Shown: positions 1 to 8,021, counted from the first letter of the stretch. The stretch is DNA of 64,000 bases from an uncultured Rubritalea sp. (GCA_937923145.1 CALAJT010000008.1:1-64000), one strand, 5' to 3'. Notes: generated by a model not told the origin, from the sequence alone. Translations and numbers: made by a program.

Positions 1-2
1 AA

Positions 3-194
3 GGATTCATAAAAGAATACACATGTGGTGACGATGATGACATATATGAAATAGCATGGAATACTGGAGAAATGATGGATGTGTTTTGTGATATAATCGA
101 AAAGCATAGATCAGAAATTGAAGATCATTATCGCATGATGGATCTTGGTATTACTCCGATAGATATATTTGAGACATTACCCGAGTCACTTTAG
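3..194 (+). CDS. Cassette-borne hypothetical protein, 5' end off window
   Basis: This frame is open from the window edge to a TAG at 192-194 and gives at least 63 residues of an acidic, soluble-looking protein (for example CGDDDDIYEIAW followed by MMDVFCDIIEKHR). The stop codon sits exactly at the left boundary of attC A. The start is outside the window. Because the array appears to read leftward, this gene is antisense to the cassette direction and would need its own promoter. I do not recognise the family. Confidence 0.6.
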   Translation, partial: GFIKEYTCGDDDDIYEIAWNTGEMMDVFCDIIEKHRSEIEDHYRMMDLGITPIDIFETLPESL

Positions 195-318
195 CAGAAC
201 GTCCTAGCATAGCCATCACAGACGGGAGGGCGATGGTGGACTGTGGGTTAATGGTTTAGTGGTGTGAAAACTGCGGTAACAGGCGCCGTCTGTGATTGGC
301 TACTGCGCCTTGTTCGCT
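194..318 (-). repeat. attC site A
   Basis: The outer core sequences are AGAAC (ending at 200) and GTTCGCT (312-318). The arms GTCCTAGCATAGCC and GGCTACTGCGCCTTGTT flank a long palindrome made of ATCACAGACGG and CCGTCTGTGAT. The right arm carries one additional T (TTGGCTA) relative to the left arm. This is the extrahelical-base asymmetry that marks orientation, and it places the canonical attC on the minus strand. The stop codon of the 300-737 gene lies inside this site. Confidence 0.9.
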
Positions 319-737
319 TTTTTTGTTTCTTTGGGTTCTTGCAAGTTTAGAGCATGCTCTTCTTTAGTCGGGTAAAGAGGGTTAACCTGTCCGCCATGTA
401 TTTTTGTCACTCGTCCAGCTTCGATAGTAAGAATATCTCCCCAGACTTGAACTGTAATCTTCTTACCTATATAACTTCTTAATCTCTTTTCATATTTGTT
501 ACGGTCATGAACATAGTAAGCAGGGTTTCCAAATGGCTGAGTTAACACTGCATGGTCAGCCTTCAAACCTGTTACTCGTCCTATTGTAATATCTCCTGAG
601 ACAATTAAAGCAAAACCAGTTGGAGTCTTCTTTACATCGTGAACAAGAGCTTCACGAATTTCTACGCTGGGAGCACCTGCGAATAAGTTTTGAAGATTCA
701 GGGCTAGAGTGATAGCTAATATAAAAATAGTTTTCAT
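300..737 (-). CDS. Integron cassette protein, exported, unknown function
   Basis: The 145-residue protein begins with a clear signal peptide (MKTIFILAITLALNLQNLFA, cleavage probably after FAG or AGA). The mature part contains a beta-rich central section (GFALIVSGDITIGRVTG, then KKITVQVWGDILTIEAG) and ends in a Lys/Glu/Ala-rich tail. The ORF occupies one cassette between attC B and attC A, is in the sense orientation of the array, and its stop codon falls in the attC A arm, a common arrangement for cassette genes. No family is recognised; a periplasmic or surface location is inferred from the signal peptide only. Confidence 0.75.
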   Translation of the reverse strand: MKTIFILAITLALNLQNLFAGAPSVEIREALVHDVKKTPTGFALIVSGDITIGRVTGLKADHAVLTQPFGNPAYYVHDRNKYEKRLRSYIGKKITVQVWGDILTIEAGRVTKIHGGQVNPLYPTKEEHALNLQEPKETKKANKAQ

Positions 738-793
738 GAGGTGTATTATAGCGAGTAATGATGTTTTGTATGTAAAGAGGGTGTAAATTTTTT

Positions 794-918
794 AGCGAAC
801 GTCCTAGCATAGCCATCACAGACGGAGGGCGAACATAGACTTTGGGTTGATGGTTTAATTGAGTGAAAAGTTCGAGATTAAGGCGCCGTCTGTGATTGGC
901 TACTGCGACTTGTTAGGC
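794..918 (-). repeat. attC site B
   Basis: The site runs from the AGCGAAC core (794-800) to GTTAGGC (912-918). Its arms and its ATCACAGACGG / CCGTCTGTGAT palindrome are nearly identical to those of attC A, and even the central loop is related (GGGTTGATGGTTTAATT against GGGTTAATGGTTTAGTG). As in the other copies, the right arm has the additional T. It bounds the cassette that holds 300-737 and the cassette that holds 964-1369. Confidence 0.92.
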
Positions 919-963
919 AGTTTGTTGTAATAGGTTGAGATTTTTTGTTGACTAAGTATTAGC

Positions 964-1155
964 ATGAACATCCTTGATCCTGATATAGAAAATTTCGGTG
1001 AAACACTAGAGTTTGCCAAACAGTCCTTAAATTGCACATCCGTTAAAAATGGCGATCCAAATGCTATCCAAATAGTAGAACGGTTAGGAACTAAGGCGTT
1101 AGAAATGACACAGCACATCAAATCGCTGATGGATGAATATGACTCTAATAAGTAG
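964..1155 (+). CDS. Small cassette protein, antisense orientation
   Basis: The 63-residue ORF starts at ATG 964, about 45 bp inside the cassette, and ends at TAG 1153-1155. The product is acidic and mostly helical in character (ENFGETLEFAKQSLNC, then IVERLGTKALEMTQHIKSL). It is convergent with the 1145-1369 gene and overlaps its 3' end by 11 bp. It runs against the inferred direction of the array, so expression from the integron promoter is not expected. The opposite-strand ORF at 900-1121 has an implausible composition and is taken as a shadow. Confidence 0.6.
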   Translation: MNILDPDIENFGETLEFAKQSLNCTSVKNGDPNAIQIVERLGTKALEMTQHIKSLMDEYDSNK

Positions 1156-1369
1156 TCTTCTTATCCAGATATTCAGTCTCAGCACGAACCAAAGCTCTAG
1201 CCAAATTCATAATTTCAGAATCTCCGTCCTTAAACATTTCGACTGATGGTTTTGGAAGTTTGTTCACAAATTCTGGATCATTCGCACATTTCTTTTTGAA
1301 TTCAGTCCAATATTGTTGAGCCTGAGTTAGGTTTTGGTCTGCGGTAATAATTTCTTCTTTGTCTGACAT
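1145..1369 (-). CDS. Small cassette protein, sense orientation
   Basis: The 74-residue soluble protein (MSDKEEIITADQNLTQAQQY at the N terminus) is helical and charged, with no signal peptide or membrane segment. The ATG at 1367-1369 is 14 bp from the boundary of attC C, so the gene fills the cassette start in the sense direction of the array and would be read from an upstream integron promoter. Its 3' end overlaps that of the convergent 964-1155 gene. The family is unknown. Two convergent genes in one cassette may reflect loss of an attC between two cassettes. Confidence 0.65.
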   Translation of the reverse strand: MSDKEEIITADQNLTQAQQYWTEFKKKCANDPEFVNKLPKPSVEMFKDGDSEIMNLARALVRAETEYLDKKTTY

Positions 1370-1382
1370 ATGTATATTTTTA

Positions 1383-1503
1383 GCCTAACGTCCTAGCATA
1401 GCCAGCCCTACAGAGAGGGAGCATAAATAAACCAAGCAACATTTAATACCGAAAAACTAAACTAACAAGAGCCGTAGGGCTTGGCTACTGCGACTTGTTA
1501 GCA
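1383..1503 (-). repeat. attC site C
   Basis: The core is GCCTAAC at 1383-1389 and GTTAGCA at 1497-1503. The inner palindrome is AGCCCTAC / GTAGGGCT, and the central loop is AT-rich and unrelated to that of attC A and B. The outer arms GTCCTAGCATAGCC and GGCTACTGCGACTTGTT are conserved. The right arm has the additional T at 1481-1482. This is the attC closest to the integrase. Confidence 0.92.
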
Positions 1504-1515
1504 CTGCAAAGAATT

Positions 1516-1782
1516 ATGATAACGATACAACACGAATATAAAAACAACGGCGATGAACGACGTAAATTTATTCTCAAGGAAGAAAACTCGAATCCTCCGC
1601 AGCTAGAGAAATTAGAAATAATAGCTTTTGATGGAGAGAGTGAAGGTGAAGGTATATGCTTCGACCTTTATAATCCTGAAAACCATGAGGAACAACACAA
1701 AATATTCTCATTAGACAGTAAGAGTGAAGCTAAACTTTTATTATCTTTTTTGACTGAGAGCATAGAGAAGATGAAAGACTGA
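1516..1782 (+). CDS. First-cassette hypothetical protein, antisense
   Basis: ATG 1516 opens an 88-residue acidic protein (MITIQHEYKNNGDERRKFIL at the N terminus) with a predicted alpha/beta character and a C-terminal SEAKLLLSFLTESIEKMKD helix. A TTG start at 1495 would lie inside attC C and is rejected. The gene lies in the cassette adjacent to attI and points toward the integrase, opposite to the array direction. The family is unknown. Low similarity of the reverse frame (1668-1859) to any protein supports this strand. Confidence 0.65.
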   Translation: MITIQHEYKNNGDERRKFILKEENSNPPQLEKLEIIAFDGESEGEGICFDLYNPENHEEQHKIFSLDSKSEAKLLLSFLTESIEKMKD

Positions 1783-1790
1783 TTCCTTTG

Positions 1791-1860
1791 TGCTAACAGG
1801 TTGTTTATGTGATGGTGGATAATTGAGAGTAGGATAATGATTTCCTTATTCGGCGTCAAG
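1791..1860 (-). other. Probable attI recombination site
   Basis: On the minus strand the core reads GTTAGCA (1797 down to 1791), the same core as at the end of attC C. It marks the junction between the integron platform and the first cassette. The roughly 60 bp to its right, up to the leader of the integrase gene, lack an attC-like palindrome and are taken as the attI body. The right boundary given is approximate. No LexA-type box was evident near the integrase start. Confidence 0.65.
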
Positions 1861-1953
1861 TGGATAACTGGTATCGCATTTTTTATCTTATGGAAAATTA
1901 AATTATTTTAAAATATCTTGCAGATAATAACGAGGATAGTAATCTAGTGAATT

Positions 1954-2922
1954 ATGGCTAAAGGAAAGTTGGAAGAACAGATGAGAACGTTGATGAAAAG
2001 ACGAGGTATGTCATATAGAACTGAGGAAAACTATGTTTCCTGGTATAGGAGGTATGTGAAATTTCATGGCATGAAATATCCTGCTGATCTAGGTAGTAAG
2101 GGGGTAGAAGAATTTCTAAATTATCTGGTAATGGAGCGGAATGTTGCAGCGGGCACGCAGAATCAGGCTTTTAATGCGCTAGTGTTCCTCTATCGAGAAG
2201 TTTTGGAAATCGAACTGACTGGTGTGGATGCCAAACGAGCTAAGAAGAAAAAGCAATTGCCAATGGTGCTGAGTAGGGATGAGATCAGAGGTTTATTTGA
2301 GCATACTAAGGCTGGACTACCTAGTTTAATGCTGAGGCTTCTTTATGGGTGTGGCTTGCGCGTGAGCGAGGGGTTGCGCCTACGAGTAAAGGATGTTGAT
2401 TTTAAGAATGATTGTATCTGGGTAAGAGATGGCAAGGGTGGAAAAGATAGGTGTGTGAGTATGCCTGAAAATATTAAACCAGAGTTGGAAAGACAGGTTA
2501 AAAAGGCGAGGTTACAGTATGAAGAGGATGTAGAGAATCATGGGGAGAGCAGGGTTTATGTGTCAAAGGCATTAGATAAGAAGATGGGTGGAAAACTAAG
2601 CCGAAGTTGGGAATGGTTTTGGGTATTTCCTACTGCATTACGTGGTGTTGACCCACGGGATGGTGAAGAGAAAAGGCATCATATGCTAGAAGGCGCTGTG
2701 AGTAAATGGCTGAAGTATGCTGTGACGAAGGCAGGAATAGAGAAGCGGGTAACAGCGCATGTTTTGAGGCATAGTTTTGCTACACATTTACTCCAAGCTG
2801 GGGTGGATCTGCGGAGTATACAGGAGTTATTAGGGCATGAAAATTTGAAAACTACAGAGATTTATACACACGTAGTTAAGGCTATGGCTGGGAAGGTGAA
2901 GAGCCCGCTGGATGATTTGTAG
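1954..2922 (+). CDS. intI: Integron integrase (tyrosine recombinase)
   Basis: The 322-residue protein is a tyrosine recombinase with an N-terminal SAM-like DNA-binding domain (about 5-85) and a catalytic domain. Visible catalytic residues are R136 (GLRVSE), H269 and R272 (HVLRH), H295 (LLGHE) and Tyr304 (TTEIYTHV). Residues about 217-243 (WEWFWVFP...DPRDGEEKRHH) form the additional segment found in IntI proteins and absent from XerC/XerD, which identifies it as an integron integrase. It would recombine attC with attI to insert and excise cassettes. The gene is divergent from the array. All key residues are present, so it looks functional. Confidence 0.96.
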   Translation: MAKGKLEEQMRTLMKRRGMSYRTEENYVSWYRRYVKFHGMKYPADLGSKGVEEFLNYLVMERNVAAGTQNQAFNALVFLYREVLEIELTGVDAKRAKKKKQLPMVLSRDEIRGLFEHTKAGLPSLMLRLLYGCGLRVSEGLRLRVKDVDFKNDCIWVRDGKGGKDRCVSMPENIKPELERQVKKARLQYEEDVENHGESRVYVSKALDKKMGGKLSRSWEWFWVFPTALRGVDPRDGEEKRHHMLEGAVSKWLKYAVTKAGIEKRVTAHVLRHSFATHLLQAGVDLRSIQELLGHENLKTTEIYTHVVKAMAGKVKSPLDDL

Positions 2923-3170
2923 AGCCGAGGCTCTGTCAATGGTCAATAGATCCTGCATGATGGAGCCTGAGGATGATAGGGTTTAAGGTTGCCCTTCAGG
3001 CAACTTGGTTATTGTTGTCGGTAACGCAGGGATGCGGCGTTGCCTTTCCGCTGGGCTGGTATGAGTTTCGTCTTCAGCGAAAGGGGGGAGTATTGTTTGA
3101 TGTTGGGTTTTAAAAGGAAAAGCAGTTATAGGTTAGATTAGGTCTTAGAGCTTTAGATTTTCAACTTAAA
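2923..3170. other. Gene-free stretch after intI
   Basis: No ORF of plausible composition is seen. The segment contains short hairpins, for example GTTGCC-CTTCA-GGCAAC at about 2991-3004, and a weaker pairing of CCTTTCCGCTG with CAGCGAAAGG. No attC, promoter or RNA gene could be recognised. Confidence 0.4.
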
Positions 3171-3200
3171 AAGGCAAACATCTGAGGATGTTTGCCTTTG
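3171..3200. terminator. Rho-independent terminator
   Basis: A perfect 12-bp stem (AAGGCAAACATC at 3171-3182 with GATGTTTGCCTT at 3187-3198) encloses a TGAG loop. It lies between the convergent intI and ilvB genes. The flanking A-run on the left gives a U-run for minus-strand transcripts, so it most likely ends the ilvB mRNA, and it may act in both directions. Confidence 0.75.
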
Positions 3201-3226
3201 TGTATCCAATGTTATTTAATGCGTAT

Positions 3227-3297
3227 TAGGTCGAGCCAATTAGTAGGTCGAGTCAGTGTGTTAGGTTGAGCCTGTAGATTAGGTTGAGCCTGTTGGC
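3227..3297. repeat. Four 17-18 bp tandem repeats across the ilvB stop
   Basis: Units begin with TAGG at 3227, 3244, 3262 and 3280, giving spacings of 17, 18 and 18 bp. The consensus is close to TAGGTTGAGCCTGTAGAT. The unit at 3280-3297 encodes the last codons and stop of ilvB, and the other three extend into its 3' untranslated region. The two ilvB-proximal units are nearly identical. It appears to be a local duplication of the gene's end. Confidence 0.75.
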
Positions 3298-5012
3298 TTG
3301 GCCATTTTGTGTTTTGGTGGCTCTGTGAGCATGTCTTCTAGAGCTGCTCCTGCTGGGATCATTGGGAATACGTTGTCGAGCTTGGTGCACTCTGCGTGGA
3401 CTAGGACTGGGCCTTCATTGTATTCTAAGGCTTGTTTTACCATGCGCTCTACGTCTGCAGGGCGTTTGATGTTGATGCCTTTGATGCCGTAAGATGCAGC
3501 TAGCTTGATGAAGTCTGGGTTGCCTTCTAGGTCTACACCAGAGGTGCGGTTTTCGAAGAAGAGTTCTTGCCATTGGCGAACCATTCCTAGGTAGTGATTG
3601 TTCAGGACTACGATTTTTATCGGGAGCTTGTGAATGGCTGCTGTAGCTAGCTCGAAGAGTGTCATCTGGAAGCCACCGTCTCCAGAGATGCTGATGACGG
3701 TGCGGTCTGGACAGGCGAACTGGGCGCCGATTGCTGCTGGGAAGCCGAAGCCCATGGTGCCTGCTCCACCGGAGCTGAGCCATGAGTGAGTCTTGGCATT
3801 TCTGTAAAACTGGGCTGCCCACATTTGGTGTTGGCCTACGTCCGTGGATACGATGGCTTCGCCATTGGTTTGCTTGTTAAACTCGTCGATGACTTGCTGC
3901 ATTTTGAGTCCGCCTTGCTTTTTGTAGGCGAGGGGGAATTTCTTTTTGTATCCATCTAGTCTTGCATTCCATTCTGGATGTTTAGCTGGCTTGATTTTTT
4001 CTAGAAGAGCATTGAGTGCGGTTTTTGCGTCTGCGATTACCTGAACGTCAGGGGTGATCATCTTGTTCATCTCTGAAGCATCGATATCGATGTGTATGAT
4101 CTCCGCATTGGCGCAGAATTTGTCTGCCTGACCGATGATTCTGTCGTCAAATCGAGAGCCGATGTTGATGAGTAGGTCACATTCACAGACGGCTTTATTA
4201 GCGTAGGCTGTGCCGTGCATTCCTAGCATTCCTTGGGCTAGGGGATGGGTTTCAGGGATGACGCCTTTGCCTAGTAAAGTGGTGGTTACTGGGCAGTCTA
4301 GTGTCTCAGCGAATTCTAGTAGTTCTTTATGGGCACCTGAGATCATGGCGCCTTGACCTGCTAGAATGAGTGGACGCTGAGCGCGTTTGATTAGCTTTAG
4401 GGTCTCTTTGATCGCAGTTTTGTCTACGGTGTAAGCTTTCTCAGGTTGATAACCTGGGAGATCCATAGGTTCTTTGATGCTTAGGTCTCCTGTAAATGGT
4501 CCTTGGCTGATGTCTTTCGGGATATCGATCAGTACTGCTCCTGGTCTACCTGAGGTGGCAATGTAGTGCGCTTCTCTGGTGATGCGTGGAATGCTGTTTG
4601 TTTCTCTGATGAGGTAGTTGTGCTTAACAACTGGGATGGTGATTCCAAAAATATCTGCTTCTTGGAATGCGTCTTTTCCGAGCATCCATGTGACTTGCTG
4701 ACCACAGATAACGATCATGGGAACGGAGTCCATCTGTGCGGTCATGAGACCTGTGATGGTATTGCCTGCACCTGGACCAGATGTTACTAATACTACAGCA
4801 GGTTTACCAGTCGCGCGTCCATAGCCATCTGCCATGTGGCAGGCTCCTTGCTCGTGTCTGGCTAGAATAAATTTGATGTTGCTCTCGACTGTCTCTAGCG
4901 CATCAAATATTGGGATCGCTGCGCCACCTGAGTATCCGAAAATATATTCTATTCCGAGTTCATTCAGGGTCATTATGAGAGCTTGCGCTCCATCTAGTTG
5001 TTCTTCGCTCAT
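3279..5012 (-). CDS. ilvB: Acetolactate synthase, large subunit
   Basis: This thiamine-diphosphate enzyme condenses two pyruvates, or pyruvate with 2-oxobutyrate, in branched-chain amino acid synthesis. The order is PYR domain ([16 protein letters not shown] and the catalytic Glu in [16 protein letters not shown]), a central FAD/domain-III region, and the PP domain (GDGGFQMT followed by [15 protein letters not shown]). Start M at 5012 is chosen because the upstream 20 codons are low complexity and all homologues start near [10 protein letters not shown]. An ilvN subunit gene is not adjacent; the ACT protein at 21925-22383 lies elsewhere. The C terminus is formed by a tandem repeat. Family and function are secure. 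Confidence 0.95.
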   Translation of the reverse strand: MSEEQLDGAQALIMTLNELGIEYIFGYSGGAAIPIFDALETVESNIKFILARHEQGACHMADGYGRATGKPAVVLVTSGPGAGNTITGLMTAQMDSVPMIVICGQQVTWMLGKDAFQEADIFGITIPVVKHNYLIRETNSIPRITREAHYIATSGRPGAVLIDIPKDISQGPFTGDLSIKEPMDLPGYQPEKAYTVDKTAIKETLKLIKRAQRPLILAGQGAMISGAHKELLEFAETLDCPVTTTLLGKGVIPETHPLAQGMLGMHGTAYANKAVCECDLLINIGSRFDDRIIGQADKFCANAEIIHIDIDASEMNKMITPDVQVIADAKTALNALLEKIKPAKHPEWNARLDGYKKKFPLAYKKQGGLKMQQVIDEFNKQTNGEAIVSTDVGQHQMWAAQFYRNAKTHSWLSSGGAGTMGFGFPAAIGAQFACPDRTVISISGDGGFQMTLFELATAAIHKLPIKIVVLNNHYLGMVRQWQELFFENRTSGVDLEGNPDFIKLAASYGIKGINIKRPADVERMVKQALEYNEGPVLVHAECTKLDNVFPMIPAGAALEDMLTEPPKHKMAKPTGST

Positions 5013-5199
5013 ATTGTTGAAAGTTGTTGTTTGTGTAGTAACTTGCCTTATTTTTGTAAAAAGTAAACTCAAAAATAGCCGATTTAGGCACGAGTGCGCT
5101 TTGTTTTGGGTGGAGGTTTTGTAAAAATTGCGTTTTTTGGGTTAAATGAGAGTTTTTTTGCTCTGTTGGATTTTGTTTGTGTTGATTGGTGAGCTAAAT

Positions 5200-6732
5200 C
5201 TATTGCTTAGGTTTGATGTCTACTTTACCGTCATTGAGCTGTGGGTAGCCGGGGGTGCTGCGGCCGTTTTTAATGTATTTTTCTAATAGTTCAGTTAGTT
5301 CTTGGACCTTTTCGGGCATTTCTGCTGCGAGGTTTTTCTGTTCTCCTAGGTCGTCTTTGAGATTGAACAGTTGGACAGGAGGGGCATTTTCAGGAGATTT
5401 TCCTGGCTTTGGTGGGCTCCATCCTCCTGAGCCTTTGCATAGAGCGAGTTTCCATTTTCCTGATCGGATGGCGAAGCTGCCATTGATAGAATGATTTACT
5501 ATGGGTGTGCGCTCAGTCTTGGAGGCATCGTTTAGCGTATTAAGAAATGATACGCTATCTACAGCTGCGTGAGGCTCTAGAGTGTGCCCTACTATTTCAG
5601 CGACGGTGGCGGTAATATCGGTCTGGCAAGTGATTCTGTCAGTAGTAGTCTCAGGTTTGATATTGCCTGGCCATTTGATGATGAATGGCACGCGGTGTCC
5701 GCCTTCGTAGATATCAGCTTTGTGGCCGCGTAGATTACCATTTGGGAGATGACCTTGTTTTATAAGGTTGGGAATTTTAGCGGCAGGGGAGCAGCCATTG
5801 TCTGTAGTGAATATTACGATGGTGTTATCCGTGATTCTATTTTTCTCTAGTGCGTCTATGACTTCGCCAACTAGCCAGTCAGTTTCCATGAGGGTATCAC
5901 CATAGGCTCCGATGCTAGATTTTCCCTGCCATGGCTTACTGGGTAGGATGGGTGTGTGTGGAGATGTGAGTGGTAGGTAGAGGAAGAATGGCATTTTCTT
6001 TTCTGTTGTGGCTCGTTGATTAATGTAGGCTACTGATTTTTCAGCAAATGTGATGAGGCATTGATCTGCCTCGAAATCTGTGGTGGCCGCTCCAGGTTGT
6101 TTAAATGCTTTGGTGACTGTGGGGATATGTGTGACTTTATCATTTTCTATGTAGACGTATGGAGGTATGTCGAGTGATGCTTGGATACCATAAAAGTAGT
6201 GAAAGCCATTGTTCTGTGGTGTGATGGCAGGTTTGGTGAAGTCGATGTCCCAGCCTGTTCCTGTTTGACTTTTATTTGGCTTATAATTTTCTTTAAGTTG
6301 CCATCCTATCCCGAGGTGCCATTTGCCGATGCATGCTGTGTGGTAGCCATTATCTTGGAGTATAGAGCCGATAGTAGGCTCGTCTGTTTTGATAAGAGGG
6401 GCGTCATGGGGAGTTAAAAATACTGAGCTTTTCAGACGTGTGCGCCAGCAGTATCTACCAGTGAGGCAGGAGTAGCGAGTGGGTGTGCAGACTGAGGAGC
6501 TGGAGTGGGCATCGGTGAATCTCATTCCTTGCTTGGCTAGAAGATCTATATTGGGTGTGGCTGCTTTGCCCCCATTATGTGAGACGTCACCTATTCCCAT
6601 GTCGTCTGCTAGGATGAATATGATGTTTGGCTTCTGCGGAGATTCTTGTGCTTGGATAGCGCAGGTAGATGAGAGAGTAGTTACGGCTGATATAATTGAT
6701 AAGGTGGGGATACGCTTAAGAAATGATTTCAT
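5200..6732 (-). CDS. Exported sulfatase (arylsulfatase family)
   Basis: The 510-residue precursor has an N-terminal signal peptide (MKSFLKRIPTLSIISAVTTL, cleavage near AIQAQ) followed by the type I sulfatase fold. Metal-binding residues D43-D44 are in ILADDMGIGD and the formylglycine motif is C82-TPTR. Further metal ligands are in TTDNG, and EGGHRVPFIIKWPG is a family hallmark. It should hydrolyse sulfate esters in the periplasm, probably from sulfated polysaccharide or glycan. Activity needs a formylglycine-generating enzyme, which is not in the window. The substrate cannot be read from sequence. It is divergent from bioD with about 100 bp between the starts. Confidence 0.93.
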   Translation of the reverse strand: MKSFLKRIPTLSIISAVTTLSSTCAIQAQESPQKPNIIFILADDMGIGDVSHNGGKAATPNIDLLAKQGMRFTDAHSSSSVCTPTRYSCLTGRYCWRTRLKSSVFLTPHDAPLIKTDEPTIGSILQDNGYHTACIGKWHLGIGWQLKENYKPNKSQTGTGWDIDFTKPAITPQNNGFHYFYGIQASLDIPPYVYIENDKVTHIPTVTKAFKQPGAATTDFEADQCLITFAEKSVAYINQRATTEKKMPFFLYLPLTSPHTPILPSKPWQGKSSIGAYGDTLMETDWLVGEVIDALEKNRITDNTIVIFTTDNGCSPAAKIPNLIKQGHLPNGNLRGHKADIYEGGHRVPFIIKWPGNIKPETTTDRITCQTDITATVAEIVGHTLEPHAAVDSVSFLNTLNDASKTERTPIVNHSINGSFAIRSGKWKLALCKGSGGWSPPKPGKSPENAPPVQLFNLKDDLGEQKNLAAEMPEKVQELTELLEKYIKNGRSTPGYPQLNDGKVDIKPKQ

Positions 6733-6835
6733 ATGATAAAGATAGTTTTTAGATTAGATGGTGCAAGAGATAAATTGTAGGATGGTGATTGCAAATAAAG
6801 CTACGGGTGCTAACCAGTTCTATATTAAAATTGAT

Positions 6836-7501
6836 ATGAAGAAAAAAGGATTATTCATTACTGGTACTGATACAGATGCTGGCAAGACGTATATTAGCTC
6901 ACTAATTATCAGGGCTCTCAGGGCTGAGAGTGTGAATACCATCGGCTATAAACCGATCTGCTGCGGTGACCGTAATGATGCAGTAGAGTTTGCAGATGCT
7001 AGTGGTCTCTCAGCAGAGGATGAAGCTGTGATGAAGCGTATCAATCCTGTCTGGATGAAGACTCCTGCAGCTCCGCATGTAGCGGCTATGTTTGAGAACT
7101 CACCGATAGAGAAGCAGCTCCTGCTAGATGGCTACCAGAGTCTAACAGAAAGTTATGACTGTGTGATCACTGAGGGTGTGGGTGGCTGGTTAGTTCCTAT
7201 CCAAGGGATGGAATTCAGCGTGGCAGAGCTCGCGGTGGCGATAGGTGATCCAGTCTTGTTAGTAGTGGGGAATAAACTTGGAGCGCTTAATCATACTTTA
7301 CTCACTGTCGAAGCGATGCGCTCCAGAGGCGTAGAGCCAGCTGGACTGATTTTTAATAATTTAATCGATGAGCTAGATACGGCTACTATCACAAATAAGG
7401 GAATAGTGGAAGACATGTGCGGTATAGAAGTCATTACTGATGTGATCCGCGGTCAAGAGGAGATCGAGAGTTGGCCATTTATGGAGATTCTCGGGTTGTA
7501 A
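6836..7501 (+). CDS. bioD: Dethiobiotin synthetase
   Basis: It forms the ureido ring of dethiobiotin from 7,8-diaminopelargonate, CO2 and ATP, the penultimate step of biotin synthesis. The N terminus MKKKGLFITGTDTDAGKTYI carries the BioD P-loop. Later segments are GYKPICCGDRNDAV and TEGVGGWLVPI, which match the substrate-binding and Walker B-like parts. Start 6836 places the P-loop where the family has it; an upstream start at 6758 would add 26 unlikely residues. The gene leads a run bioD-GNAT-menG with gaps of 28 and 18 bp. The other bio genes are not in the window. Confidence 0.92.
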   Translation: MKKKGLFITGTDTDAGKTYISSLIIRALRAESVNTIGYKPICCGDRNDAVEFADASGLSAEDEAVMKRINPVWMKTPAAPHVAAMFENSPIEKQLLLDGYQSLTESYDCVITEGVGGWLVPIQGMEFSVAELAVAIGDPVLLVVGNKLGALNHTLLTVEAMRSRGVEPAGLIFNNLIDELDTATITNKGIVEDMCGIEVITDVIRGQEEIESWPFMEILGL

Positions 7502-7529
7502 GTTTTCTAAAAGAGCCTAGTTTAATACT

Positions 7530-8003
7530 ATGATAGACATGATCGTAAATCTCTATGAGCTACCAGACTCTAGAGAACTCTATGAAAAAGTAGAAGCGCA
7601 GGGGATAATCCTTCGCAGAGCACGTGCTTATGAGCGCCAAAGCGTGGCTAACTGGGTGGGCGAACATTTCTCACCGAAGTGGGTTAGTGAGGTGAAAGTC
7701 GCTATGTCACGCCAGCCAGTCACTTGCTTTATTGCTACTCGTGATAAAGAGATACTGGGATTTGCCTGTATAGAGACTACTGCCAAAGGATTCTACGGAC
7801 CTACTGGTGTCAGCGAGGCGGCTCGTGGCACAGGAATCGGCAAGGCGCTTCTTTTCCAGAGTATGGAGGCTCTCCGAGAGAGTGGCTATGTGTATGGAGT
7901 GATAGGAGGCGTAGGCCCCCGAGAATTTTACGAGAAAGTATGCAATGCCCACGAGATTCCGAATAGTGATCCTGGGCTTTATACAGATATTTTACCTGAT
8001 TAA
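7530..8003 (+). CDS. GNAT family N-acetyltransferase
   Basis: The 157-residue protein has the GNAT core: a beta-strand with PVTCFIATRDKEILGFACIE, then the acetyl-CoA pyrophosphate loop GVSEAARGTGIGKALLFQSM (R/Q-x-x-G-x-G/A form) and the helix after it. It transfers an acyl group from acyl-CoA to an unknown acceptor. It sits between bioD and menG in a likely operon, which does not point to an obvious substrate. No signal peptide or membrane segment is present, so it is cytoplasmic. Confidence 0.87.
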   Translation: MIDMIVNLYELPDSRELYEKVEAQGIILRRARAYERQSVANWVGEHFSPKWVSEVKVAMSRQPVTCFIATRDKEILGFACIETTAKGFYGPTGVSEAARGTGIGKALLFQSMEALRESGYVYGVIGGVGPREFYEKVCNAHEIPNSDPGLYTDILPD

Positions 8004-8021
8004 TTTTAATTTATAGATACG

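Larger units (their letters stand above)
1..2922. mobile_element. Chromosomal integron, attI-proximal end
   Basis: An integron integrase gene (1954-2922, plus strand) lies beside an attI core (1791-1797) and an array of three attC sites spaced about 480-600 bp apart. The attC arms are nearly identical in sequence, which is typical of chromosomal (sedentary) integrons. The one-base asymmetry between attC arms and the GTTAGCA core at attI both indicate that the array reads leftward, away from attI, so the integrase is divergent from the cassettes as in classical integrons. The array continues beyond the left edge of the window. Confidence is high for an integron and moderate for the array direction. 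Confidence 0.93.

Noticed and set aside
900-1121. 73-residue minus-strand ORF in the integron
   Set aside because: It overlaps attC B at its end and its composition is unlike a protein; the plus-strand ORF at 964-1155 is better.
1668-1859. 63-residue minus-strand ORF across the attI boundary
   Set aside because: It crosses the recombination core and lies opposite a more convincing plus-strand frame.
1954-2922. XerC/XerD or phage integrase
   Set aside because: The extra WxWFWVFP...DPRDGEEKRHH segment and the adjacent attI and attC sites identify an integron integrase.
2980-3090. Insertion-sequence ends after intI
   Set aside because: Short inverted repeats are present but there is no transposase or target duplication.
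3227-3297. CRISPR array
   Set aside because: The units are directly adjacent with no spacers and one unit is part of ilvB; the 9-bp repeat at 58591-58626 is also a simple tandem repeat.
3415-3822. 135-residue ORF overlapping ilvB
   Set aside because: It is an alternative frame inside a strongly conserved gene with Arg/His/Ser-rich composition.
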